64,000 nucleotides of DNA from Diploptera punctata (Eukaryota; Arthropoda; Insecta; Blattodea; Blaberidae). Below are positions 52,688 to 63,289 of this stretch, piece by piece; position 1 is the first letter of the stretch, and every line of letters begins with the position of its first letter. The notes beneath the pieces are model-generated. The model worked only from the letters and a program-made list of their open reading frames with translations, was not told the DNA's origin and did no database searches. The translations under genes were made by a program, and so were the position numbers. The stretch lies in the NCBI GenBank assembly GCA_030220185.1, contig JASPKZ010004565.1, positions 174,001-238,000 of the forward strand, given 5' to 3'.

Positions 52688-52840
52688 ACCCGTCGCTGTG
52701 GCGTAGTCGGTAGGGTCCCTACCTTTCACTCGGGCGACCCAGGTTCGATTCCCGGCGGGGTAAGATATTTTTAAAATCTCAACCTTGGGACTGGGTGTGT
52801 GTAGTGTCCAAGTTGTACCCATTGGGTTAATTCCTCTAAA
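52688..52840 (+). mobile_element. SINE-E
   Basis: Head CCGTCGCTGTGGCGTAGTCG then GTAGGGTCCCTACC, B box GGTTCGATTCCCGGCG, then CTGGGTGTGTGTAGTG. It has the most intact A box of the three SINE-E copies. The 3' end differs from the other two. Confidence 0.78.
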
Positions 52841-52989
52841 AAAACATAATATATAATGAATTGTTTGTGAGTGAAACCAAAACAAAAGACAGTCAGAAGT
52901 CTAACTTCTCATCATATTATTCAACTGTTTGTGTGTGAAACAAAAACAAGAGACAGTCATAAGTCTAACTTATTTTTATTTTTTTTTTT

Positions 52990-53370
52990 TGCAAATGCCC
53001 CAGGTTGTCTTTCCACATTCCTGGTGTTCTCTCGTGGCATGGCGTACTTGTAACTCACTTATGAGGTTGGGACGCCTGGAAGGCGGGATTACAGCTGCCC
53101 CGATGATATGATGGATGCTGATGATAGTTGTGCGCCAGGAGAGTCCCTAATCCTAAGCTTATTCTAAGATGAACATGAATAATGATTCGATGACCATATG
53201 ATTTCGGGGACAGTTTGGGCCTTAAAGTTTTCCTGACATTGTCTTACAGGTAGGAAAAACCCAGATAAAAACCTCACCCAGAAAAACTGACCAGACCGGG
53301 GATCGTACCCGGGCCCGCTGCGTGACAAGGCAGCATGCTACCTCGAGACCACAGCGGGTGGACACTTCTC
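52990..53370 (-). mobile_element. SINE-B, full length
   Basis: 3' side at the left (TTTTTTTTTTGCAAATGCCCC), GGACGCCTGGAAGGCGGGAT, GGGGATCGTACCCGGGCCC and the head GGTGGACACT at the right. Two frames of 60 codons on the plus strand are incidental. Confidence 0.85.
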
Positions 53371-53599
53371 ATTATACTATGTTGGAATCTTAACTTTTAA
53401 TAGATAAAAACATGGCTACAGACGCACAGTGTATTAACAACAATACTGTCCAATTAGTATTTATAGTTTTTTGAAACACTGAAATCCTTATATCTCAGAA
53501 AAGAACAATATTTGGCTTATGTTATTGCCGTAAGCCCTTCATATATATACATAATATCTACGACGACTTTGAGAATTTGCTTCTTTTTAATTACATTAT

Positions 53600-53870
53600 C
53601 TGTAGCTTGCTGGGTGAGGTTTTTTTAAGGATTTTTCCTCCACATGTAAGACAAACGTCAGAGAACTTTAAAGCCGTCCATCATTATCACGTTCCACTTA
53701 TTTAGACTAATTTAAGATTAGAGCTTCTCCTGACGCATCCATATATCATCGGGGCAGTGTAACCCCGCCTTACCGGCGCCCCAACCTCAGAAGTGGATTA
53801 CGAGTACGCCAATGCTAAGAGAGAATGCCAGAAAATTTCGTGGTATTTATAAAAATATATCACAATTAAA
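53600..53870 (+). mobile_element. SINE-B, headless
   Basis: Begins GCTGGGTGAGGTTTTTTTAA, continues through CATCGGGGCAGTGTAACCCC and GAGTACGCCAATGCTAAGAG. The tRNA-like head is absent. Confidence 0.75.
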
Positions 53871-54500
53871 ATACAGATATAAATAATACAATTTTCTCAG
53901 TTCTATAAAATAATTTCCCATTTTTCGTAACAAAAATGTGAAAACAAATGTGTCAATAAAGACAACCTAAAAAACAAACGACAATCAATTTGCTTACAGT
54001 CGGCCTTGTTATTATCAGCAAGTGGCGGACAGTACATTTGCATAATGCGTGCCTATGAAAATAGCGGTCGTGACGAAGTTTTGCCAAAAAGATTGCGTAA
54101 ATGAATTTTACGATCAAACTCCTGGAATAACATAGCGATGCAATCATGTGATGAAACCAGCCCATGCGATCATGCTCAAACATAAAATTACCATTATCTG
54201 TCAGTTGCAATAAAACTTATGGAGTAATTATCAAGACTGTGTTACGTAACAATTTGCTCATTTGTTCACACCCACTCGCTACTGAAAATATCACCTGTAT
54301 ATTGTTTAATTTTTCTTAAAAATAGATACAATATTTAACATTTGGCACCTACAATTAAGTAGCTACTTAATATAAAGGAACTCAAACTAAAGCTGAGGGC
54401 TTTCCTCAACACAATCATGCAACTCTCTATACCTGCTAGCCAGTAACATGCAACCACTTCAGTTGAACTTGCCTCTTTGGAGCTGTCATGACCCGGATTT
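53871..54500. other. No recognised feature
   Basis: AT-rich; a frame at 53953-54210 (-) has no recognised motif. An (ATT)n run follows at 54507-54566. Confidence 0.35.
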
Positions 54501-54505
54501 TTATA

Positions 54506-54556
<51 letters not shown>

Positions 54557-54579
54557 TATTATTATTACGCTCTAACTCG

Positions 54580-54846
54580 TGTACGGCATCATCATCCTCA
54601 TCTGCATTCATGGATTAGGTCTGTTGACCCGTTCCGACTTTAGCCCGTCTCTTTCTAGGTCTGCCCACATCTCGGGTGCCTTTGGGTTTGTATTTTGTTA
54701 TTTGTTTTGGATATCTATCTTCATTCATTCCATGTGTTGCTTCCATTTTGTCTATATGTATATATTTTATCAGTTATTGCAAATATTTCAACTTCCTGTC
54801 TTATTTCTGTGTTCTTGATTCTGTCTTCCTTAGTGCACCCTTTAAC

Positions 54847-54895
<49 letters not shown>
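54580..54895 (-). mobile_element. LINE-c relative, 3' end
   Basis: Minus strand encodes RQEVEIFAITDKIYTYRQNG and then a damaged GTRDVGR-type tail, with a (GAT)-like end at the left (GATGATGCCG) and an (AAT)n run at the right (54847-54895). Degenerate. Confidence 0.55.
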
Positions 54896-54896
<1 letters not shown>

Positions 54897-55124
54897 TCCA
54901 AGGAGTTATTTTTTAAATAAACAGGATGAAAATCCTACAAATGATGTTTAAGAAGGAGGAGAAGTATAGTGTGGACTGATGGTATTTTGAGCAGCATGAG
55001 GAGAAAACGGGTTGGATGATGGATTGACAGAGAGATATAAAGGAGATTTAATTGGGCATAGCAAGATTTTTGAATCTGCTAAATAAATATAATAATTATT
55101 ATTATAATTAATTAAATAAAAATA

Positions 55125-55560
55125 AAACTTAGTTTTATTTTATTTTCATATTTATTAAGATTTCCATGAAGAAATTATCAAGCAAGAGGAAGGCGTGATG
55201 TTGGAAGACCTAGAAGACGTTGGGCTGATGCATTATGAAGTCGGAACGGGCAATTGCCTAATCCCTGGAGTGATGATGATGATGATGATATTTATTAAGA
55301 TATAATTCAGTGACAGCTGTTTCGGTACACTGTACCTTCTTCACACATGTTAATTTATTAATTGTGTTCTAACTGATCTAAGCAACAATACAAAAATTTA
55401 AATAAATATTGTTGTATTGTTGCTTAGATCAGTTGGAACACAATTCATAATTTGTTAACATGTCTGAAGAAGGTGCAGTGTACCGAAACAGCTGTCACTG
55501 AATTATATCTTAATAAATATGAAAATCAAATAAAATTAAGTTTTATTTTTATTAATTAAT
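55125..55560. mobile_element. Foldback element F3, copy 2, split by a LINE tail
   Basis: Arms match 32595-33010 (CAGTGACAGCTGTTTCGGTA; ACCGAAACAGCTGTCACTGA) but the central 90 bp are missing, so the loop is short (near 55400). The left arm is interrupted at 55162-55287. Confidence 0.82.
55162..55287 (+). mobile_element. 126-bp LINE-c tail insertion with 14-bp target duplication
   Basis: ATATTTATTAAGAT at 55148-55161 and 55288-55301 flanks the insert exactly. It encodes ARGRRDVGRPRRRWADA, then the GTCGGAACGGGCAATTGCCT 3' UTR and (GAT)6. It is the shortest clear retroinsertion in the window. Confidence 0.9.
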
Positions 55561-55637
55561 AAATATGGATTTTCATCAAGTAAACACCAACTGAATTGAT
55601 TAGATAATAATAATTATAATTATTAATATTATTACAT

Positions 55638-56266
55638 GGACAACTAATGACAAATGAGGGAAATTTTGAGGAAGTGGCTGAATTCAAATACCTAGGAACA
55701 ATAATGACAAATAGGAATGAGATGCACAAAGAAATTAAATATAGGCTCTTGATGTCCCAACTCCTTTCAAAAAACGTTAAACTGAAAATATATAAAACTA
55801 TTATTCTACCAGTTATATTATATGGGTGCGAAACATGGACTCTTACTTTAAGGAGGAAAGAAGATTACAAGTATTTGAGAATAAAGTACTTAGGAAGATT
55901 TGTGGACCAAAGAGAGGTGAACAGACAGAGATGAATGGAGAAGACTACATAACAATGAACTACATGGTCTTTGTAGGAAGCCAGATATAATAAGAACAGT
56001 TAAGTCTCGTAGTGCGATGGGTAGGACATGTTGCACGTATGGGGAATGAAAGACGTGCATGGAAGCTTCTTGTAGGAAAGCCAGAAGTAAAACGCCCAAT
56101 TGGTAGACCAAGAATGAGGTGGGAGAATAACATTAACTATGATTTGAGGGAAGTAGATTATACAGGGAATGATTGGAAAGCATTAGCTCAGGATAGGGAT
56201 GTATGGAGAGCTTATGTCCGCGCGGTCATGTACCTACGGGTTCGATAGTGCCAGTGAGTAAGTAAG
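55638..56266 (+). mobile_element. LINE-a copy with an 8-bp target duplication
   Basis: TATTACAT at 55630-55637 and 56267-56274. Encodes EEVAEFKYLGTIMTNRNEMH, a 45-bp deletion after EIKYRL, VILYGCETWTLTLRR, and RMGNERRAWKLLVGKPEVKR, RPRMRWENNINYDLREVDYT to a stop near 56248. Ends GTAAGTAAG. Frame broken near 55850 and 56013. Confidence 0.9.
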
Positions 56267-56418
56267 TATTACATTATTAATAATGGCCTAATACATTGTT
56301 GAATCATAACCTGTCCTTTATTAGGAGTTACTACAACAAGTTAATTTTGGTTAGGGTACTTTATTTACTCGTAGATGTTATGAATGGCATGCGGTCAACA
56401 CACGGACTCAATGAGATC

Positions 56419-56460
<42 letters not shown>

Positions 56461-56466
56461 TATAAT

Positions 56467-56835
56467 GTATCCACCAATGTGGTCTCGAGGTAGCGTGCTG
56501 CCTTGACAAGCAGCGGGCCCGAGTTCGATCCTCGGTCGGGAGAAGTTTCCTGGTTGATGTATTTTTGCGGGCTATTTTCTCAACTGTAAGATAAATTTCA
56601 GGAAACTTTAAGGCCCCTAAACATCATGTGGCCACCATTATCACCACTATCATATTCGCCTCTTTAGAATAAGTTCAGATTAAGACCCTCCTGACGCATC
56701 ATCACCTTTCATATCATTGGCCAGCTTAACTCCGACTTCCAAGCGCCCGAACCTCAAAATTGGGTTGCAAGTACGCATGCCAGGTGAGAATATCAGAAAT
56801 GTCTTAATGACAACCTGGTGCCATTGATTATAATA
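56467..56835 (+). mobile_element. SINE-B, full length
   Basis: Head GTATCCACCAATGTGGTCTC, B box GTTCGATCCTCGG, 3' end ACAACCTGGTGCCATTGATT. It follows an (AAT)n run at 56418-56460. Confidence 0.83.
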
Positions 56836-56861
56836 TAAACAATAATAATATTAATAATAAT

Positions 56862-57731
56862 GGCACAAAGAGTAGGGTGCGTGTAGGCAAACAGTTTCCG
56901 GACACTTTTGAAATCCAGAATGGGTTGAAGCAAGGAGATGCACTATCTCCTCTACTATTTAATTTTGTACTAGAGCATGCCATTAAGTCTTTAGAGAATG
57001 AGGAAGGATAACAACTCAATGGTATTAATAAGCTGTTAGTTTATGCTGATGATGTAGTACTATTGGCCGATAGCGAGGAGATACTAAAGGACAACACGCA
57101 CACACTATTGAGTAACACTAAGAAATTAGGACTGGAAGTAAATATCAATAAAACTAAATATATGGTCTCACGTAGAAATTCATTATATAATGGAAATGGA
57201 CAGCTAATGACAAATGAGGGAAATTTTGAGGAAGTGGCTGAATTCAAATACCTAGGAACAATAATCACAAATAGGAATGAGATGCACAAAGAAATTAAAC
57301 ATAGGCTCAATTCTGGAAATGCATGCTATTATGCACTGCAGAGAATAAAGTACTTAGGAAAATTTTTGGACCAAAGATAGATGAACAGACAGGTGAATGG
57401 AGAAGACTACATAACAATGAACTACATGGTCTTTATAGGAAGCCAGATATAATAAGAACAGTTAAGTCTCGTAGACTGCGATGGGCAGGACATGTTGCAC
57501 GTATGGGGAATGAAAGACGTGCATGGAAGCTTCTTGTAGGAAAGCCAGAGGGAAAACGTCCAGTTGGTAGACCAAGAATGAGGTGGGAGAATAACATTAA
57601 CTACGATTTGAGGGAAGTAGATTATACAGGGAATGATTGGAAAGCATTAGCTCAGGATAGGGATGTATGGAGAGCTTATGTCCGCGCGGCCATGAATCTA
57701 CGGGTTCGATAGTGCCAGTGAGTAAGTAAGT
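56862..57731 (+). mobile_element. LINE-a, longest RT portion, with up to 14-bp duplication
   Basis: ATATTAATAATAAT lies on both sides (56848-56861 and 57732-57745). RT motifs: FEIQNGLKQGDALSPLLFNF, VYADDVVLLADS, GLEVNINKTKYMV, YLGTIITNRNEMHKEIKHRL. An internal deletion (57343) joins NACYYALQ to RIKYLG, then RRLRWAGHVARMGNERRAWK, PVGRPRMRWENNINYDLREV and VRAAMNLRVR, stop 57710-57712. One stop at 57010. The internal deletion of about 200 bp removes the ILYGCETW region. Confidence 0.92.
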
Positions 57732-57733
57732 AT

Positions 57734-57769
<36 letters not shown>

Positions 57770-57825
57770 TTATTTAAGCTCGCAGAGTTAATATCACACG
57801 ACTTTCGTTTCCACTCATAACTCAC

Positions 57826-58600
57826 TAACTCACTGGCACTATCGAACCCGTAGGTTCAATGCCGCGCGGACATACGCTCTCCATACATCCCTATCCTGAG
57901 CTAATGCTTTCCAATCATTCCCTGTATAATCTACTTCCCTCAAATCGTAGTTAATGTTATTCTCCCACCTCATTCTTGGTCTACCAACTGGACGTTTCCC
58001 TCTGGCTTTCCTACAAGAAGCTTCCATGCACGTCTTTCATTCCCCATACGTGCAACATGTCCTGCCCATCGCAGTCTACGAGACTTAACTGTTCTTATTA
58101 TATCTGGCTTCCTATAAAGACCATGTAGTTCATTGTTATGTAGTCTTCTCTATTCACCTGTCTGTTCATCTATCTTTGGTCCAAACATTTTCCTAAGTTT
58201 TCTAGTCATCTCCTGTATAACCTACTTCCCTCCAATCATGGATAATGTTATTCTCCCACCTCATTCTTGGTCTACCAACTGGGCATTTTCCCCCTGGTTT
58301 TCCTAGAAGAAGCTTCCAAGCACTAATTTTATCCCCCATACTTGACACATATCCTGCCCATCGCGGTCAGGAGACTTAACTGTTATTATATCTGAATTCC
58401 TATACAGATCATGTAGCTCATTGTTATGAAGTTTTCTCCATTCACCTGTCTGTTCATCTCGTTTTGGCCCAAAAAGAGTTCCTAAGAACTTTATTCTCAA
58501 ATGATCGTAATATTTTCTCCTCCCTTAAAGTAAGAGTCCACGTTTCGCATCCATATAATATAACTGAGAGAATATAAGTTTTATATATTTTCACATCAAG
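57826..58600 (-). mobile_element. Two LINE-a fragments in tandem
   Basis: 57826-58195 is the LINE-a 3' end on the minus strand (MRWENNINYDLREVDYTGND, VRAALNLRVR). At 58196-58205 it jumps back to TAATCTACTTCCC-type sequence and repeats the same region in an older version through 58590 (ILYGCETWTLTLREEK). The second lacks the terminal tail, so this is either a recombination product or one insertion beside another. The pair is inverted relative to 56862-57731. Confidence 0.82.
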
Positions 58601-58912
58601 TAATAAAATATCACGAAGTTTCGAATACTTGATATAATTCAAAATATTATTAAAGAATAGCCTAAACAATTCGAAAACTTGATATAATTCAAAATATTAA
58701 TTATTAGAGAATGGCCTAAACAATGTGCTATGTCAATAATAGCCGATGATATGACGGGTGATAAATGATAATGAAGCGCCAGGAGACACCTAAACCTAAC
58801 CTAAATCCCAAAACATTAGCAATCGCAGGAACATTCCTATGGTCTGACCGAGAATCTAACCCGAGACCTCATTAACTGTAGTCACTAACACATGAGGCAT
58901 CATCATCCGATA
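58601..58912. other. Unassigned; possible decayed SINE
   Basis: 58740-58900 has a tRNA-like GAGAATCTAACCCGAGACCT and a GCCGATGATATGACGGG segment reminiscent of SINE-B on the minus strand. 58600-58720 contains a direct repeat (CTTGATATAATTCAAAATAT) twice. Confidence 0.35.
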
Positions 58913-59310
58913 TCATGGCAGCTGCCGCCGTCTTCCGGAAACCAAACGCCATTCTTCTCTATCCATCCATTGATCTTCCTCTATTCCTCTGATATTCATA
59001 GCTGCTTGTACCCCTTCTATCCAAGTTTTCTTCGGTCTTCCTCTCTTCCTCCTTTCCATTGGGATCCATTCCATAACAATTTTTGGCAATCTTTGCTCTG
59101 GCATTCGTTTGACATGACCATACCACTGCAATCTTTTCTTTTCTATGATGTCCGGCTGCTCTTGTACACCCATAATTTCCCTTTTCTTTATTTCGTATTC
59201 TATCCATTCTAGATTTTCTAGCTGATCTTCTTAAAACATCCATTTCTGTACTTAAAATTCTTTTCATTTCCCTGGTAGGAATTTGCTAGACTTCAGCACC
59301 ATATGTTAAA
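58913..59310 (-). mobile_element. LINE-b3, C-terminal region
   Basis: Minus strand encodes KRILSTEMDVLRRSARKSRM, a frameshift, then KKRLQWYGHVKRMPEQRLPK, GRRKRGRPKKTWIEG and WMDREEWRLVSGRRRQLP, stop at 58913-58915, with a (GAT)-rich tail further left. 5'-truncated. Confidence 0.85.
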
Positions 59311-59904
59311 ATGCTCTGAATTATGGATATGAGGCATAAAATACAAAAAAAAAAGTTTCAATTTTTTCTTTTTAAAACAATAAATGTTATTGAGGAAAAA
59401 GCAATAAATTTAAAAACAATATGTTCTAATATAAAATAATCTGTAATTAATCACTGAATATAATACAGCAATTTTATAAAATTACTTATATTTCACGTTT
59501 AGAAACTTTTTAACTTTAAAACAAAGTTTAATTATTTATAATTAGCCAACAGAAGTTGATTGAATTGTTTTTCATTTGTTTATTTTGTACATTACACTCA
59601 ACAATGTTTATAACTTTCAAACTATGACGTAACAGTAAAAAACAATAGACCGCATCAAAGTAATTGTTTTTATTCACTAATAACGTTTCTCTTTTATTTT
59701 TGATGATGATGATGAAAGTTATTAGCATAATTATAACAAATTACAGCTGTCCATTTGTTTTAATACGCGCTAAAATAGATTCAAACAGATTCATTTAATT
59801 AGTTTTGTGGTAAAATCATTACTGCAGCATATTATAAACCAATGGGCGGCCCATGAGCCATGTATGGCCCTCGATATCTACTGGCCCACAACTGTACTTA
59901 TTTT
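59311..59904. other. No recognised feature
   Basis: AT-rich, nothing assigned. Confidence 0.35.
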
Positions 59905-60298
59905 GTATTGTAAGCCCATGTTTTCCCTTTACAGAGATTTAGGCGCTCTCCCCCTACAGGGAAGAATTTGAACCATACTAATTTAGTTACACTTGTTTTC
60001 GTATAGATGTAATTTTAACTGGACCGTGGTCAGCGTTCCGCCTCATACTGACATCTAGGAAAGCAAGGTAGTACTAGGACGGGAAAGGTCGGTAAATTTT
60101 GCTCAGAGGCCTTTTCATTCAGGCTTAAGGATTTTTTACGAGCCTGAAAATCTTCAAACTCGGAACACACGGCTTTAAGTCCCTCCCAGAGGACTTGCTC
60201 CTTGGATTTTTCCGTCCTAAAATATCCATCGACCCCGGCCGGGTTTGAACCCGCGACCCTCGGGACCAGAGGCATAACCACTAGTCCACCGCGGCCGA
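59905..60298 (-). mobile_element. SINE-C, full length
   Basis: Right side head CGCGGTGGACTAGTGGTTAT, B-box region GGGTTTGAACCCGCGACC on the plus strand, 3' end at left CCCTTTACAGAGATTTAGGC. The 3' half is nearly identical to 20464-20560 and 29985-30045. Confidence 0.87.
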
Positions 60299-60359
60299 TA
60301 CTGTATTTTATAAAGGACAATTTATTTCTAAGGGGAAAAGTAAATTAATTAATGAAAAT

Positions 60360-60617
60360 TATATAGCACATTAATCACATAAGAAATGAAGAAATAAGAG
60401 AATTAAAAATATATTCAATAAATGGTAGAATTCAACAAGACCGCGTCGCCTAGGAACAGCATGTTCAGAGAATGGAAAAAACAAAATTGCCCTTGATAGC
60501 ATATCATTATAAACTAAAGGTATTAAGGGATGTATGAACACCTAGGAAGAGATGGAAGGAATCATTTGTGAATTCGGAACAGGCGAATCGCCTAAATCTT
60601 CAATTGAAGATGATGAT
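60360..60617 (+). mobile_element. LINE-c 3' end, (GAT)n tail
   Basis: Encodes EEIRELKIYSINGRIQQDRV, EQHVQRMEKTKLPLIAYHYK and PRKRWKESFVNSEQANRLNL, then GATGATGAT. Two stops. The (GAT)n tail is the insertion site of the hAT relic. Confidence 0.72.
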
Positions 60618-60632
60618 TAGAGCCTAGATTTG

Positions 60633-62073
60633 AGTGGGTCAGTGGAATAAGGGCCCATCCCAACTGCACTAAGTTTGGAGAAAAATTGCATTTTATTAAA
60701 TTCTACATTGAGTAAAATATATAGAGCACACATTGATAATATTTGGTACATGTCTTGTACATAAAATAAGCTTTCTGCCTGCAAATGTATAGATCACTAT
60801 ATTGTTTAATATGTCTAATCTAAGAAAAAGAAAATTCAGAATATAAAAGAATACAACATAAATATAAACAAATTAATTAACACTTTTAACTTGAATATTG
60901 CATTAATCTACGTATCCTACGTTTGCAGCATTTGTATCGTCACCATCATCATAATCATCATCATCTGATTTAAGGCTACTGTTAAAATGTCTGGTGTACA
61001 GGTGGTAAAAATGTCATGTGAGTCATGATGTCTTCTTTATCATCCTACCGTTAGGGTATTTTGTTGTCAATATTACATCTCGTAATACAGGACACTTTAC
61101 TTTCCTTTTTTTTTTTAAGCTTATTACTTCCTCTAAAGCCAAATCACCGAAACTGGATTTTACATATATTACATGTCTGTTTTCCACGAAACGAAACTGA
61201 GATGCTTTTCTGATGTCTACCTTATGCTTATCCAGCGTCACATTTCTCTTTGTGAACATTTTATTTAAGTTATCCAAATCTTTAAACTCTTCTGCATTTA
61301 TCTCAATTACTGTGAATGGTTTCTTTGATCATCTCTTTCTTATGAGGTGAGCCCACTGTTCAGGTGTATAAACCACTTGTATTTTTCTTTTAACTTTTTC
61401 AATCACACCAAAGTCAACATCACAGGAAAAGAAAGTGTTACCCGGCACAAGAAATGTATGTTCAATTTCTTCAAACCAACCACAATCAATCTTGTACAGC
61501 CAAAGTCCCAATAATGTATAATTCTTGTTTTGACCAACACATGAATGACTTTATAAGTTTATTTTTATTAGCTCCTTTTTCAAATCAGTGGCACAGCTTT
61601 TAATAAACAACTAGCAATTTCGTCCGAACCTCTTGAAGCAACTGATTCAGTCCGATATGTATTCATTTCCACTGTTGCGTAAAATGTTCTGCTTCGATTT
61701 ATTCCACTCTTGCACATTTATTTTTCTTTTCTTATATTTTACTCCACTATTTCCATTTGCACAAGAATCTGTCGCATCAGCCATTCTGCATTTACTGATA
61801 TTTTCCGGCAATGCTAGTCAGTATTGCAGCGGACCACAGAGTAGCGGACAATATACGGTCACGTGTCAGCAGTTGGGATGGGCCTTTATTTCCCGCGCGC
61901 GTGAAGAAGTTAGAAATTTTTCTTAGACATAAAGTCTCATTTATCCTCTTTTGAGCAAAGCTAGATTTATGAGCTTCTTCAGATTAACAGAAGATGGCCA
62001 TAGGATACATAATCTGCAAATAACTAAAAATCAACCATCGGTTGGGATGGGCCCTTATTCCACTGAGCCCCTC
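60633..62073 (-). mobile_element. Unclassified TIR transposon carrying a CxGQNKN gene
   Basis: Left end AGTGGGTCAGTGGAATAAGG and reverse-complemented right end GAGGGGCTCAGTGGAATAAG both continue through GGGCCCATCCCAAC, giving inverted repeats of about 30 bp with one gap. ATTTG lies immediately outside on both sides (60628-60632 and 62074-62078), and removing 1441 bp plus one ATTTG restores a continuous hAT left end. A third partial copy of the terminal sequence (AGTTGGGATGGGCC) lies inside at 61871. The only gene is the broken one at 61023-61784 (-). I cannot name a known superfamily with this combination. Confidence 0.72.
61023..61784 (-). pseudogene. CxGQNKN-family gene (possible transposase), internally deleted
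   Basis: N-terminal block: ATG at 61784, MADATDSCANGNSGVKYKKR, KINVQEWNKSKQNILRNSGN, EYISD, stop at 61647. After about 100 bp of broken frame, a C-terminal block starts near 61547 with SCVGQNKNYTLLGLWLYKID, then EIEHTFLVPGNTFFSCDVDF, GVIEKVKRKIQVVYTPEQW, one TGA (61329-61331), PFTVIEINAEEFKDLDNLNK, SQFRFVENRHVIYVKSSFGD and a stop at 61023-61025. I recall multicopy uncharacterised arthropod proteins with SDNCxGQNKN, an N-terminal basic W-K-R...NSGxEY block and the same HTFLVPGH-CDxDFGxIEK order (possibly those assigned to DUF7869). The motif D (DNC) is H here. Function unproven; context argues for a transposon gene. Confidence 0.65.
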
Positions 62074-62344
62074 ATTTGTATGCGAAATGCATGTTTTGTT
62101 TTACGCATTAAAAAGTATGCGGAAATGATTTACATGTTAAGTGGTCCCTTCACAGACAATTTGATCGGTATTTGATAATGCATAGAAATGCATATTCCGG
62201 GGAAAAATTATCATTTTAGATTTTTAATGCATATTTCACTCCTAAATGTGGTATTAAATTATAATTTTCAATTCAGCTAATTACTTGTAATTAATTATTT
62301 GTTTTAATTAATAAAGTCTCTGAAATCAATTGGTTATAAGCGTA

Positions 62345-62670
62345 ACATGTAAATTTACATCTGTGTAAGAGGGGAATACCCGTGGGCCTTGAAAAAAATA
62401 ATATTACGGTGTTGCTAAAATCGCATTTCATAAGCTCAGTGAAGTATCAAATAAAAACCCTGGCTACAATAGAATTTGTCGAATTTGCAAAATGCTCTCT
62501 GGTGATAGTGAAAAAAACTGTAACCGAAGAAAAATTCACCGAAGAAGAACTGTGGTGTTTTCCACATGAAGCTGTGACATCATGTGATGTAGAAAGGACA
62601 TTTTCATTGTAGAAAACCTTCTTCACTGACAAATGAAGGAGCTTCACACAAGAAAACCTTCCTTCCTACT
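62345..62670 (+). pseudogene. hAT transposase C-terminal remnant
   Basis: The frame from 62382 ends FTEEELWCFPHEAVTSCDVE then RTFSL, TAG at 62610-62612, then KTFFTDK, TGA, RSFTQENLPS in the same frame. CDVERTFS-YK--FTDKR-SFTxENL is the hallmark of the hAT C-terminal dimerisation region in a common arthropod family. The TAG stands where Tyr is usual. Only about 90 codons are left of some 500-600. Confidence 0.72.
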
Positions 62671-62894
62671 GTAACAGCTAGGAATAAGCTAAGATTACCC
62701 ACAAAGCAAATGGTTTATTTCATTTTATTACTATCTGCTTTTGCATATTTAGGGTGCATACTTTCTACATTTTCCATGTATATTTGCGTGCATATTAAGT
62801 ACTTTATTTTGCATACAAATCCGGGCTCTAATGATGATGATGATTATTATTATTAATATATAAGCTACGTTTAACATTTAACCAATCTTTATTT

Positions 62895-63004
62895 AGGGTC
62901 AATTTCACCAACAGAGATAACTGTATTACGGCAGTTTTCCCCGTGTACAATGCATAGCTTAAACTGGCGTAATACAGTTATCTCTGTTGGTGAAACCGAC
63001 ACTT
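62895..63004. mobile_element. Short MITE M1, copy 2
   Basis: AGGGTCAATTTCACCAACAG ... CTGTTGGTGAAACCGACACT, with GATAACTGTATTAC on both arms. The central 20 bp differ from copy 1 at 18921-19027. The right end is slightly altered. Confidence 0.8.
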
Positions 63005-63289
63005 AGTCGGAAAAATAGTTATAAAGTTGATTAAAATTTAATTAAAAAACAATTAACAATTTACATTCTTTTATTATCAAAATAATTATTCAATGCTATT
63101 GTTGTGAATGTAAATTTATTTTAAAAATATCTGAGAGACTGTCAAAGTTTAGAATTGTTAACGAATTTGTAATGTCTAGATTTTTATTGGTCGAGAGAAA
63201 TTATGGTATGAATAAGGCGAATCTGCTCAATATGTTTGTAAATTGAAAAATGTCCAAAAGGAACACAACAGTTTAAGAGGTAATATTGT
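63005..63289. other. No recognised feature
   Basis: AT-rich, nothing assigned. Confidence 0.35.

Larger units (their letters stand above)
60618..62830 (+). mobile_element. hAT relic, interrupted by a second transposon
   Basis: Left terminus TAGAGCCTAGATTTG at 60618 and reverse-complemented right terminus TAGAGCCCGGATTTGTATGC at 62830. The 8-bp ATGATGAT lies at 60610-60617 and 62831-62838, the duplication length of hAT elements (though inside a (GAT)n run, so partly forced). The left end continues at 62079 (TATGCGAAATGCAT) after removing 60633-62073. Without the insertion the relic is about 770 bp and holds only a transposase C-terminus. Confidence 0.75.

Noticed and set aside
62382..62612. 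A small independent gene of 76 codons
   Set aside because: The end matches a hAT C-terminus that continues in frame past the stop, so it is a transposase remnant, not a gene.
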